This document shows, piece by piece, positions 33,158-40,273 of a stretch of DNA of 64,000 nt. Position 1 is the stretch's first letter. Each line of letters opens with the position of its first letter. The notes beneath the pieces were generated by a model, which was given only the letters and a program-made list of their open reading frames with translations, ran no database searches and was not told the origin of the DNA. The stretch is from Caballeronia sp. dw_19 (GTDB lineage: Bacteria; Pseudomonadota; Gammaproteobacteria; Burkholderiales; Burkholderiaceae): assembly GCF_018449515.1 (NCBI RefSeq), contig NZ_JAAVUQ010000012.1, positions 124,001 through 188,000 on the forward strand. The letters run 5' to 3'. Made by a program: the position numbers and the translations under genes.

Positions 33158-34141
33158 TTAATTCCAGAGAGCGAGGTCACGCCATGATTCCGGAAACCCC
33201 ATTGCGTCTAAAGTGGCAACCCCTTCGACCCTCGGGAATTCTTCGATGAGCGTTACAAAAGCTTGCTTCCACGTAGAGTCAAAACCCATCGCGATCAAAA
33301 GGAATTGAATAATCGCGAAGGCTCCGTACACGTGTTGGCGCAAGAACAAGTTGCGTTCTCCGGAGAGATGCTCGAGCAAAGGAACTTCATTTCTGGCTGG
33401 TGGTTTGGGGCTGTCCACCATGCTGCGGTTCCATAAGCGGCTGTGGTGTGCACAAATATTGCGCAAGTGACTAATCGTGCGAAGCCAGCTTGCCATCAGA
33501 ACGTGGCGAGGTATCCCTAACTCCGAAGCAATTAACTGCTTATCTTTGTCTCTTAACCCAGCAAAGTAGTGCGACAGCAAGCCGAAGTCCCAAACTTCAA
33601 TCGACACCCACAGCGGGATGGGCGGGTCGTAAGTGGTTTTGAAATGCTGAATGAAATCTTCGCGGGAGCGAGCGACCAACTTGTCGTGTTGCTGTACCCA
33701 AGTCGCGAAATTTGACGGTCTCCGCGCTTCGCCGACTTTTTCGGCAGGGGTAGCGCAAAACTTCTGATTGACCAAATCTGAGTTCAGATGCGCGCAAGGA
33801 TCGAGGCCGCCCATGTGGTAAGCAACTTTCGCTCTCAGCGCGACCTCCAATTTCTCCACGGCGCCCATCGCAAGGAGTCGTAGCGCTTGGTCAAACTTGT
33901 ACAGTTTCGAAATGTGCGAGAAAGAGGTGCCCTCGACAAAGTTAGATTCGCGCTTGGGTTGCGAGCCCATGTTCGGAGGCAGGACGCGGAACGGATAGAA
34001 GTAGCCGCTGAGGCGGTAGTAGCCGAGCTTTTCTATGTGCCACAAAGCACTATCTTCGTCGTCGACAATAAGGCCGCGTGCCTTGATCTGTTCTAGCTGC
34101 GCGCGATAGGTGAGGTGAGGCTTCGTGTACGGGGTGGTCAT
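33158..34141 (-). CDS. Abi_2 / AbiF-type HEPN abortive-infection protein
   Basis: A 327-residue soluble protein of the AbiD/AbiF family (Pfam Abi_2). The conserved N-terminal block is MTTPYTKPHLTYRAQLEQIK, then GLIVDDEDSALWHIEKLGYYRLSGYFYPF (about 23-51). The HEPN ribonuclease motif R-x4-H is R227-NICA-H232 inside HLRNICAHHSRLWNR. Such proteins block phage growth or arrest the cell by cutting RNA; some are paired with a small RNA encoded just upstream. Here a promoter and a hairpin lie between 34262 and the start. The ATG at 34141 is chosen over one 20 codons upstream because the family block begins here and the longer form would cover the hairpin. One hand-counted 60-base line is 52% GC against 73% in the neighbouring MFS gene, hinting at acquisition. 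Confidence 0.88.
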   Translation of the reverse strand: MTTPYTKPHLTYRAQLEQIKARGLIVDDEDSALWHIEKLGYYRLSGYFYPFRVLPPNMGSQPKRESNFVEGTSFSHISKLYKFDQALRLLAMGAVEKLEVALRAKVAYHMGGLDPCAHLNSDLVNQKFCATPAEKVGEARRPSNFATWVQQHDKLVARSREDFIQHFKTTYDPPIPLWVSIEVWDFGLLSHYFAGLRDKDKQLIASELGIPRHVLMASWLRTISHLRNICAHHSRLWNRSMVDSPKPPARNEVPLLEHLSGERNLFLRQHVYGAFAIIQFLLIAMGFDSTWKQAFVTLIEEFPRVEGVATLDAMGFPESWRDLALWN

Positions 34142-34181
34142 TTTTGTTGCCGTTTCGCCGCCCTTTTGTCGCCCCGTTAAC

Positions 34182-34226
34182 GAGAAAACCCGGTCGTGCA
34201 AACTACGCAGAGGGCCGGGTCGTATT
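34182..34226 (-). ncRNA. candidate small RNA leader of the abi gene (abiF-RNA-like)
   Basis: Downstream of the promoter at 34234-34262 the transcript would run about 45 bases. It forms a hairpin with arms ACCCGG (34215-34220) and CCGGGT (34188-34193), a 21-base loop containing TGCGTAGTTTGCA, and a following U-rich stretch TTTTCTC, which is terminator-like. The loop CCC (34212-34214) could pair with GGGG at 34172-34175 as a pseudoknot. The abi start codon lies about 40 bases beyond. The layout matches the small RNAs found just upstream of abiF genes, but identity with that Rfam family was not tested. Simple attenuation of abi is the alternative. Ends are estimates. Confidence 0.6.
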
Positions 34227-34233
34227 GCTTACA

Positions 34234-34262
34234 ATTATTAAGTATCCTGATCGCTAAGTCAA
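34234..34262 (-). promoter_or_regulatory. sigma-70 promoter for the small RNA and abi gene
   Basis: On the minus strand TTGACT (34257-34262) and AATAAT (34234-34239) are separated by exactly 17 bases. They match the -35 and -10 consensus at five of six positions each. It is the best promoter in the window apart from the tRNA ones, strong for a gene whose product should be toxic. Confidence 0.75.
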
Positions 34263-34396
34263 CAGGCGCAGACGTGTGGCCGAACATGTCGATGCTTTAT
34301 GCAGCGCTCGGGCCAATGAATTTGCACCGACGTCGCTTTATCCCGAACGTTGCCGGACCGGTGCATTGATCCATGACAGTACGCAATTCACAAAGC

Positions 34397-34427
34397 AAAA
34401 AGCCCAGTCGCGATGACTGGGCTTTTT
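34397..34427 (-). terminator. terminator of tRNA-Lys
   Basis: AGCCCAGTC and GACTGGGCT form a nine-bp stem around GCGAT with A- and T-runs on the two sides, so it can act in both directions. It follows the 3' end of the minus-strand tRNA by 12 bases. Confidence 0.85.
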
Positions 34428-34438
34428 GCATGAATCTT

Positions 34439-34514
34439 TGGTGGGGCGTGACAGATTCGAACTGTCGACCTACGGATTAAGAGTCCGCTGCTCTACCAGC
34501 TGAGCTAACGCCCC
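34439..34514 (-). tRNA. tRNA-Lys (anticodon CUU)
   Basis: A complete 76-base cloverleaf is encoded on the minus strand, starting GGGGCGTTAGCTCAGC and ending in an encoded CCA. The anticodon stem GCGGA/UCCGU encloses the loop CUCUUAA, giving CUU, which reads AAG. The T-arm contains GTTCGAATC. The promoter at 34531-34560 and the terminator at 34397 make it a self-contained unit. It lies between the abi gene and the thioesterase gene; tRNA genes are common insertion points for islands, but I found no duplicated 3' end nearby. Confidence 0.97.
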
Positions 34515-34530
34515 GAAAAACTGAATCCGA

Positions 34531-34560
34531 ATTATAGCGACGTTTTCGCCGATTGCGCAA
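34531..34560 (-). promoter_or_regulatory. promoter of tRNA-Lys
   Basis: On the minus strand TATAAT (34531-34536) is a perfect -10 box about 17 bases before the tRNA. TTGCGC (34555-34560) is the -35 candidate at 18-base spacing. Confidence 0.7.
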
Positions 34561-34786
34561 CTGTCTGCAACGCAAAACCCTAAAATACCGTCTCGCAGAC
34601 GGCTGAAAGCCGCGTCATACATAGCGCGGACGCTTATCGGCCATCCCAAAAAAGCCTGGCTTCGGGCAATTGTCACGAGCCGTTATCATGACGGACGGAT
34701 GAAACACGCACTCGTTGCGGCATCGGCAACCGCACGAAAGCAGCTACAAAAACAGCCGCGAGACCACCATCAATAAACCCAAATCC

Positions 34787-35191
34787 ATGGACGAATCCGC
34801 CATCCGTGTTCTGCTCGACACTACCTTCGCGCCGTGGATCCGCGACTTGGGCCTGACGCCGTCAAGCTCCACCGATACCAGCGTCACCCTGCGTCTGCCC
34901 CACGCGGACAAACTTCGCCACATGGGCGGCGTGATTTGCGGCCAGGTGTTCATGGCCGCCGCCGACACCGCCATGATCGTCGCCATCGCCCACGCGCTAG
35001 GCGGTTTCCAGCCGATGACCACCGTCTCGCTCACAACAAGCTTCCTGCGCCCGGTCAAAACCGGCGACGTCCTCGTTACGGCCAAAATCCTGCGCCGCGG
35101 CCGCAACCTGATTTTCGGCGGAATCGAACTCCACGATGAAACCGGCGCTCTCGCCGCTCACGCGACCACCACGGTCATGCTGCTCACATAA
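34787..35191 (+). CDS. PaaI-type acyl-CoA thioesterase (hotdog fold)
   Basis: A 134-residue single-hotdog protein. It holds the family pattern LRHMGGVICGQVFMAAADTAMIVAIAHAL (long central helix with the catalytic Asp) followed by TTVSLTTSFLRPVKTGDVLVTAKILRRGRNLIFGGIELHDETG. Such enzymes hydrolyse acyl- or phenylacetyl-type CoA esters in the cytoplasm as homotetramers. The ATG at 34787 gives the usual N-terminus; the frame is open 24 residues further up. The patatin gene follows after ten bases, suggesting a lipid-related operon. The substrate is unknown. Confidence 0.85.
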   Translation: MDESAIRVLLDTTFAPWIRDLGLTPSSSTDTSVTLRLPHADKLRHMGGVICGQVFMAAADTAMIVAIAHALGGFQPMTTVSLTTSFLRPVKTGDVLVTAKILRRGRNLIFGGIELHDETGALAAHATTTVMLLT

Positions 35192-35201
35192 AAAGAAAAC
35201 C

Positions 35202-36077
35202 ATGTTCGATCAAGTCGTATTCGCCGGCGGTGGCAACCGCTGCTGGTGGCAAGCCGGTTTCTGGGACGTCGTCCAGCCGGAACTCAAGCTGCGCCCGCGC
35301 GTGATTACCAGCATCTCGGCCGGCGCGGCCACGGCCTGCATGCTGTACATGAACCGCTCCGAGTGGGTGATGGACTACTACGCGCACGTGCTGCGCGACA
35401 ATTCGAAAAACGCGTATTGGGGCAATTTGCTGCGTGGTGAATCGGTGTTCCCGCACTATCGGATCTACCGCCAGGCTTTACTCGATATCTACGGCGCGGA
35501 GTTTCCATCGCTGCAAAATGCGCCGGAGATTCGTATCGGCGTATCGCATTTGCCGCGTTGGCTCGGCGCACGAAGCGCGGTGGCCGCGGGGCTGATCGCC
35601 TATAACATCGAAAAGTACGTGCGCAAGAAGTTGCATCCCACGCTCGGTCAGTCCCTGGGTTTCCATCCGGAATTTGTGAAGGCGCAAGAGTGCGCGACCG
35701 TCGATGACCTCGCGGACCTGATCCTGCAATCGTCGTGTACGCCGCCGTTCACGCCGGTCATGCATCGAAACGGGCGGCCCGTGCTCGACGGCGGCATGGT
35801 CGACAATGTGCCGGTCGGCGCGCTGGATGCATCGCCGGGACTCGTTCTGGTGATGGTGACGCGCGTGTATCCGCGACCGCAGATGTTTGTCGTGGAGCAC
35901 GGCGCGAACCGCGACCACCGTCGCGTTTATGTGCAGCCTTCACGCAAGGTGCCGATTTCGGCATGGGATTACACGAGCCCGTCGTTGATGCGGCCCGCGT
36001 ACGACCTGGGCCGTACCGACGGTGAGCAATTCCTGACGCGCTTGCCCGATCTGCTCGGCGCAGCGGCACATCTCTAA
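35202..36077 (+). CDS. patatin-like phospholipase
   Basis: A 291-residue patatin-fold acyl hydrolase. The oxyanion-hole glycines are in VVFAGGGNRCWWQAG at the N-terminus. The nucleophile elbow reads SISAG, where the family norm is GxSxG, so the first glycine is replaced by serine. The catalytic Asp is in LDGGMVDNVPVGAL (DGG). The order and spacing of the three motifs are normal, so it is probably active. No signal peptide is seen, so it should act on membrane lipids from the cytoplasm or after special export. It lies in a tight run with the thioesterase and an OsmC protein. Confidence 0.83.
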   Translation: MFDQVVFAGGGNRCWWQAGFWDVVQPELKLRPRVITSISAGAATACMLYMNRSEWVMDYYAHVLRDNSKNAYWGNLLRGESVFPHYRIYRQALLDIYGAEFPSLQNAPEIRIGVSHLPRWLGARSAVAAGLIAYNIEKYVRKKLHPTLGQSLGFHPEFVKAQECATVDDLADLILQSSCTPPFTPVMHRNGRPVLDGGMVDNVPVGALDASPGLVLVMVTRVYPRPQMFVVEHGANRDHRRVYVQPSRKVPISAWDYTSPSLMRPAYDLGRTDGEQFLTRLPDLLGAAAHL

Positions 36078-36094
36078 AAAGGAGTGTTGAATCG

Positions 36095-36571
36095 ATGACC
36101 AAACACCACAAATACACGCTGCAAGTCGTCTGGACGGGCGATCAGGGCTCCGGCACCTCGCGCTACGATGGGTACTCCCGCGATCACCTCGTGCGTGCGG
36201 CGAACAAGCCGGCCATCGAGGCATCGAGCGATCCGGCGTTTCGCGGCAACGCCACGCGCCACAACCCGGAAGAGCTGTTCGTCGCGTCGCTTTCGTCGTG
36301 CCACATGCTCTGGTACCTGCACCTTTGCGCGGTGAATGGCATCGTGGTGACGGGTTACGTGGATGACCCCGTGGGCACAATGGAGGAATCGACGCAAGGA
36401 AGCGGCCACTTCACCGACGTCCTCCTGCGCCCGCAAGTGACTATTGGCGCGGGCGGTGACGTGAAGCTGGCCGGCCGTTTGCACGAGGAAGCGCACAAGT
36501 TCTGCTTTATCGCGAACTCGGTCAACTTCCCCGTCCGATGCGAGCCGTCCACGGACGTTTCGACCATCTGA
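36095..36571 (+). CDS. OsmC-family peroxiredoxin-like protein
   Basis: A 158-residue OsmC/Ohr-fold protein. The two conserved cysteines are in EELFVASLSSCHMLWYLHLCA and in HEEAHKFCFIANSVNFPV, the positions that reduce organic hydroperoxides in this family. The N-terminal part (YTLQVVWTGDQGSGT) is the usual beta hairpin. It resembles the YhfA/OsmC-like subgroup more than Ohr proper. It begins 17 bases behind the patatin gene, and its stop codon abuts the end of the convergent dehydrogenase gene with no gap. Confidence 0.87.
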   Translation: MTKHHKYTLQVVWTGDQGSGTSRYDGYSRDHLVRAANKPAIEASSDPAFRGNATRHNPEELFVASLSSCHMLWYLHLCAVNGIVVTGYVDDPVGTMEESTQGSGHFTDVLLRPQVTIGAGGDVKLAGRLHEEAHKFCFIANSVNFPVRCEPSTDVSTI

Positions 36572-37591
36572 CTATCGCCGGCGTCCACCCACCAGCGCTT
36601 CCGGATTGGCGACGCTCGATGTGTCGCCGGCATCGAAGGCGAGAATGTTCTTGAACGCCGCCGTGAAATAGAGCTCGTAGCTCTCCCTCTCCACATACCC
36701 GATGTGCGGCGTGCAAATGACGTTTTCCATGCGCAGCAGGCTATATCCCTGCAGGATCGGCTCGCTTTCGAATACGTCGATAGCAACCATCCCCGGCCGG
36801 TTGTGATGCAGCGCGTTGAGCAGCGCGTTTTCTTCGAGCAATTCGGCGCGGCTGGTATTCACAAACAGCGCGGTGGGCTTCATGCGCATCAGGTCGGCGG
36901 TGGTGACAATGCCGCGCGTTTCGTCGTTCAGCCGCAGATGTAGCGACAGCACATCGCTCTGTTCGAACAGCGCTTCCCGGCTCTCGGCGACATTCACGCC
37001 GTCCGCACGCGCGGCCGCCTGCGAGTGCTCCCGGCCCCAGACCACCACTTTCATGCCAAACGCCTTGCCGTAACCGGCGAGCAACTGGCCTATTTTCCCG
37101 TATCCCCAGATCCCGAGCGTCTGGCCGCGAAGCACTTGGCCCAGGCCGAAATTCGGCGGCAAAGCGGAGGTCTTCAGGCCGGACTGCTGCCACGCACCCT
37201 GCTTCAGGTTCGCGACGTACTGCGGAATCCGGCGTTGCGCGGCCATGATCAGCGCCCAGGTCAGTTCTGCTGGCGCGATCGGCGAACCGGTACCTTCCAG
37301 CACGGCAATTCCGCGCTCGGTACAGGCATCGAGTTCTATATGGCCGCCCGCCTTGCCGGTCTGGCTGATCATGCGCAGCCGCGGCAGTTTGTCGAGCAGT
37401 TGCGAGCTGATCCGGGTGCGTTCGCGGATCAAAACGAGCGCTTCTACTTCCGAGAGTCTGCTAGCCAACTGTCCGAGTCCGCGCACCGTGTTATTGAAGA
37501 CTTTCACCTCGTGATCGGCGAGCAGACTGAAGCAATCGAGCTTGCGAACGGCGTCTTGGTAGTCGTCCAGGATGGCAATTTTGATTGGCAT
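36572..37591 (-). CDS. D-2-hydroxyacid dehydrogenase family protein
   Basis: A 339-residue NAD-dependent dehydrogenase. The nucleotide-binding motif is GIWGYGKIGQLLAGYGKAFGMKVVVWGRE; the catalytic Arg is in NTSRAELLEE, Glu in DVFESEPI and His in CTPHIGYVERE. The N-terminal substrate domain starts MPIKIAILDDYQDAVRKLDCFSLL. The preceding seven codons repeat the start (MPIKSQS then MPIK), so the ATG at 37612 is an alternative start created by a short local duplication. It is distinct from the enzyme at 11901. The substrate is unknown. Confidence 0.87.
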   Translation of the reverse strand: MPIKIAILDDYQDAVRKLDCFSLLADHEVKVFNNTVRGLGQLASRLSEVEALVLIRERTRISSQLLDKLPRLRMISQTGKAGGHIELDACTERGIAVLEGTGSPIAPAELTWALIMAAQRRIPQYVANLKQGAWQQSGLKTSALPPNFGLGQVLRGQTLGIWGYGKIGQLLAGYGKAFGMKVVVWGREHSQAAARADGVNVAESREALFEQSDVLSLHLRLNDETRGIVTTADLMRMKPTALFVNTSRAELLEENALLNALHHNRPGMVAIDVFESEPILQGYSLLRMENVICTPHIGYVERESYELYFTAAFKNILAFDAGDTSSVANPEALVGGRRR

Positions 37592-38081
37592 GGATTGGCT
37601 TTTGATAGGCATCAAACGTACTGCAGAAATTCGAGGATGGACAGGAATCAACGTGCTAAGTTCGGGTAATTACGGATAAATCGGGTAATCACGTATAAAT
37701 TCGCCGAAATACGGGCATCGCGTCGCGTTAAGCTGCTGGTGTAACCCGACGAATTTACGGGTCGCCGGATGGGTGTTTAAAGAATTCGAATGTGGAATAC
37801 GGCAGTTTAGCCATTCACGCGTCGCTAGCGCCGGAAAACCGGCAATGATGGAGACAACCCCTATCCCTTTTTAACAGTTTGTTCCGTGCCGACGCAAGCC
37901 GCGATTCAGACGGCAGTCGCCACCAGACTAGAACAACTCCCCGACGCATGCCTTGTTTTTGTGTCGCCGTCTGCCACGTGAGTACCTCCGTGCAAGCAAA
38001 CCGGTGACTCAAAATGCGCCTCTCGCGAGCAGCGCCGGCGGGTTGCAAACCGTTTTCTCATCTAAGAACGGAGTGTGCTCG
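37592..38081. other. intergenic region upstream of pckG
   Basis: This 490-base divergent region should carry control sites for PEP carboxykinase and the dehydrogenase. Its clearest element is the 19-base tandem repeat at 37662-37699. The rest holds no recognised RNA or gene; the pckG open frame extends into it, but the family N-terminus starts at 38082. Confidence 0.4.
37662..37699. repeat. 19-bp tandem repeat
   Basis: TCGGGTAATTACGGATAAA is followed directly by TCGGGTAATCACGTATAAA, 17 of 19 bases identical. It lies about 70 bases upstream of the dehydrogenase start on the minus strand and 380 bases before pckG. It could be a two-site operator. Confidence 0.6.
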
Positions 38082-39935
38082 ATGAACCAGCCCGCAGTGG
38101 TAGATCAAAACGTGGTCGCCGACGGCGACGTACCGGCGTACGTGAAGAACCGGAAACTCATCGACTGGGTGCAGCAGGTCGCGGCTTTGACGAAACCGGA
38201 CCGGATCGAATGGTGTGACGGGTCGGCGGAGGAATACGACCGCCTGTCGCAACAAATGGTCGATGCCGGCACGCTCAAACGTCTCAATCCCGCCAAACGG
38301 CCTAATTCCTACCTTGCATGCTCGGACCCGTCCGACGTCGCGCGGGTGGAAGACCGGACGTTCATCTGCTCGGCGCGCCCGGAACAGGCCGGTCCGACGA
38401 ACAACTGGATCGATCCTGCTGAAATGCGCCTCACGCTGGACGGTCTCTTCGACGGCTGCATGAACGGCCGTACGATGTTCGTTGTCCCATTTTCGATGGG
38501 CCCGCTCGGCTCGCCGATCGCCCATATCGGCGTGGAACTGACGGACAGTCCGTACGTGGTGACGAATATGCGCATCATGACGCGCATGGGCCGCGCGGTG
38601 TACGACGTGCTGGGCGCCAGCGGTGAGTTCGTGCCCTGCGTGCATTCGGTGGGTGCGCCTTTGCAGCAGGGACAGAAAGACGTTCCCTGGCCGTGCAACG
38701 ACACGAAATACATCGTTCATTTTCCGGAAAGCCGCGAGATCTGGAGTTTCGGTTCGGGTTATGGCGGCAACGCGCTGCTCGGCAAGAAATGTTTCGCGCT
38801 GCGGATTGCATCGACGATGGGACGCGACGAAGGCTGGCTTGCCGAACACATGCTCATTCTCGGTGTGACGTCGCCGGAAGGGCGCAAGTATCACGTCGCG
38901 GCGGCGTTTCCGTCGGCGTGCGGCAAAACCAACTTCGCCATGCTGATTCCGCCGCAGGACATGGCGGGCTGGAAGGTTTCCACCATCGGCGATGACATCG
39001 CCTGGATCAAGCCGGGCCGCGACGGCCGGCTGTACGCGATCAACCCCGAAGCGGGCTATTTTGGCGTGGCGCCGGGCACGAGCGAAAAGACCAACTTCAA
39101 CGCCATGGCCACGCTCAAGGAGAACGTGATCTTCACGAACGTAGCGCTTACCGATGACGGCGATGTCTGGTGGGAAGGCATGACAGACATGCCGCCGGCG
39201 CATCTGATCGATTGGCAGGGTAATGACTGGACACCCGAGTCGGGCGGAAAGGCAGCGCATCCGAACGCGCGTTTCACGGCGCCGGCTGCGCAATGTCCGT
39301 CTATCGACGCCGACTGGGAGAATCCCGCCGGCGTGGCAATCGATGCGTTTATCTTCGGCGGCCGCCGTTCAGACACCGTGCCGCTCGTCACTGAAGCGCG
39401 CAGCTGGAACGAAGGTGTCTACATGGCCGCGACAATGGGCTCCGAAACCACCGCCGCCGCAGCCGGCCAGCAGGGCGTGGTCAGGCTCGACCCGTTCGCC
39501 ATGCTGCCGTTCTGCGGTTACAACATGAGCGACTATTTCGGCCACTGGCTGAAAGTGGGCGAACGACTGGAGCAACTCGACGCCAAACTGCCGAAGTTCT
39601 TCTGTGTGAACTGGTTCCGCAAGGACGCGGACGGCAAGTTCGTGTGGCCGGGTTTCGGCGACAACATGCGCGTGCTGAGTTGGATGATCGGCCGTATTGA
39701 AGGCACCGCTCACGGCGATGAACACGCGTTCGGTCTCTCGCCGCGCTTTGAGGACATTGGCTGGGGCACGCTCGATTTCACTCGCGAGCAGTTCGAACGC
39801 GTTATCTCCGTGCAGGACTCGGCATGGCGGGCTGAGCTCGAACTACACGATGAGTTGTTCGCGAAACTCGCCCAGGGAATGCCGGCCGAGCTTGCGGAGA
39901 CGAAAGCCGCGTTCGGAAAGAGGGTTTCGGCCTGA
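38082..39935 (+). CDS. pckG: phosphoenolpyruvate carboxykinase (GTP)
   Basis: A 617-residue enzyme that turns oxaloacetate and GTP into PEP, CO2 and GDP at the start of gluconeogenesis. The kinase P-loop with the reactive cysteine reads FPSACGKTNFA (C280). The metal/PEP region is IGDDIAWIKPGRDGRLYAINPEAGYFGVAPGTS, and the GTP-specific segment FIFGGRRSDTVPLVTEA follows. Length and motifs are those of the GTP type, not the ATP type. GGAG stands eight bases before the ATG. A terminator follows at 39995. Confidence 0.97.
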   Translation: MNQPAVVDQNVVADGDVPAYVKNRKLIDWVQQVAALTKPDRIEWCDGSAEEYDRLSQQMVDAGTLKRLNPAKRPNSYLACSDPSDVARVEDRTFICSARPEQAGPTNNWIDPAEMRLTLDGLFDGCMNGRTMFVVPFSMGPLGSPIAHIGVELTDSPYVVTNMRIMTRMGRAVYDVLGASGEFVPCVHSVGAPLQQGQKDVPWPCNDTKYIVHFPESREIWSFGSGYGGNALLGKKCFALRIASTMGRDEGWLAEHMLILGVTSPEGRKYHVAAAFPSACGKTNFAMLIPPQDMAGWKVSTIGDDIAWIKPGRDGRLYAINPEAGYFGVAPGTSEKTNFNAMATLKENVIFTNVALTDDGDVWWEGMTDMPPAHLIDWQGNDWTPESGGKAAHPNARFTAPAAQCPSIDADWENPAGVAIDAFIFGGRRSDTVPLVTEARSWNEGVYMAATMGSETTAAAAGQQGVVRLDPFAMLPFCGYNMSDYFGHWLKVGERLEQLDAKLPKFFCVNWFRKDADGKFVWPGFGDNMRVLSWMIGRIEGTAHGDEHAFGLSPRFEDIGWGTLDFTREQFERVISVQDSAWRAELELHDELFAKLAQGMPAELAETKAAFGKRVSA

Positions 39936-40273
39936 CTTTCTGTTAGAACCCGATTAATGCGATTGGTGACGGAAATCGATATAATCGGTCAAATAAGGGC
40001 CGCATTAGCGGCCCTTTCTCATTTTCCGCTATACCGCGTCAAAATTGCATCTGCGAGCTTTTCAGAATGATGTCGGCTCTCGCTGGATAGCTGCATCGTT
40101 CCGAATTCAGCAACAATACGCTGCCTTTCACCTTACTGAACGGTAAAGCCGAAATCTTTTGTCAGAAAAAGTCACATTTAAGGCAACTTCTGCACGAAAA
40201 CGAGAGTCCTAGGATAATTCCGAATTGCTTCTCTGGAATTTAAAAGAGGCCGTCTAGCAGCAGGAGTTGTCTC
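39936..40273. other. intergenic region between pckG and the LysR gene
   Basis: It contains the pckG terminator and the promoter region of the LysR gene. No divergent target gene is present, which is unusual for a LysR regulator. Nothing else is recognised. Confidence 0.4.
39995..40020 (+). terminator. intrinsic terminator of pckG
   Basis: GGGCCGC and GCGGCCC form a perfect seven-bp stem around ATTA, flanked by AA and TTTCTC. It lies 60 bases after the pckG stop. Confidence 0.8.

Noticed and set aside
33032..34514. att-site duplication marking an island at tRNA-Lys
   Set aside because: No second copy of the tRNA 3' end and no integrase gene are visible around the abi gene, so a tRNA-targeted integration is not supported inside this window.
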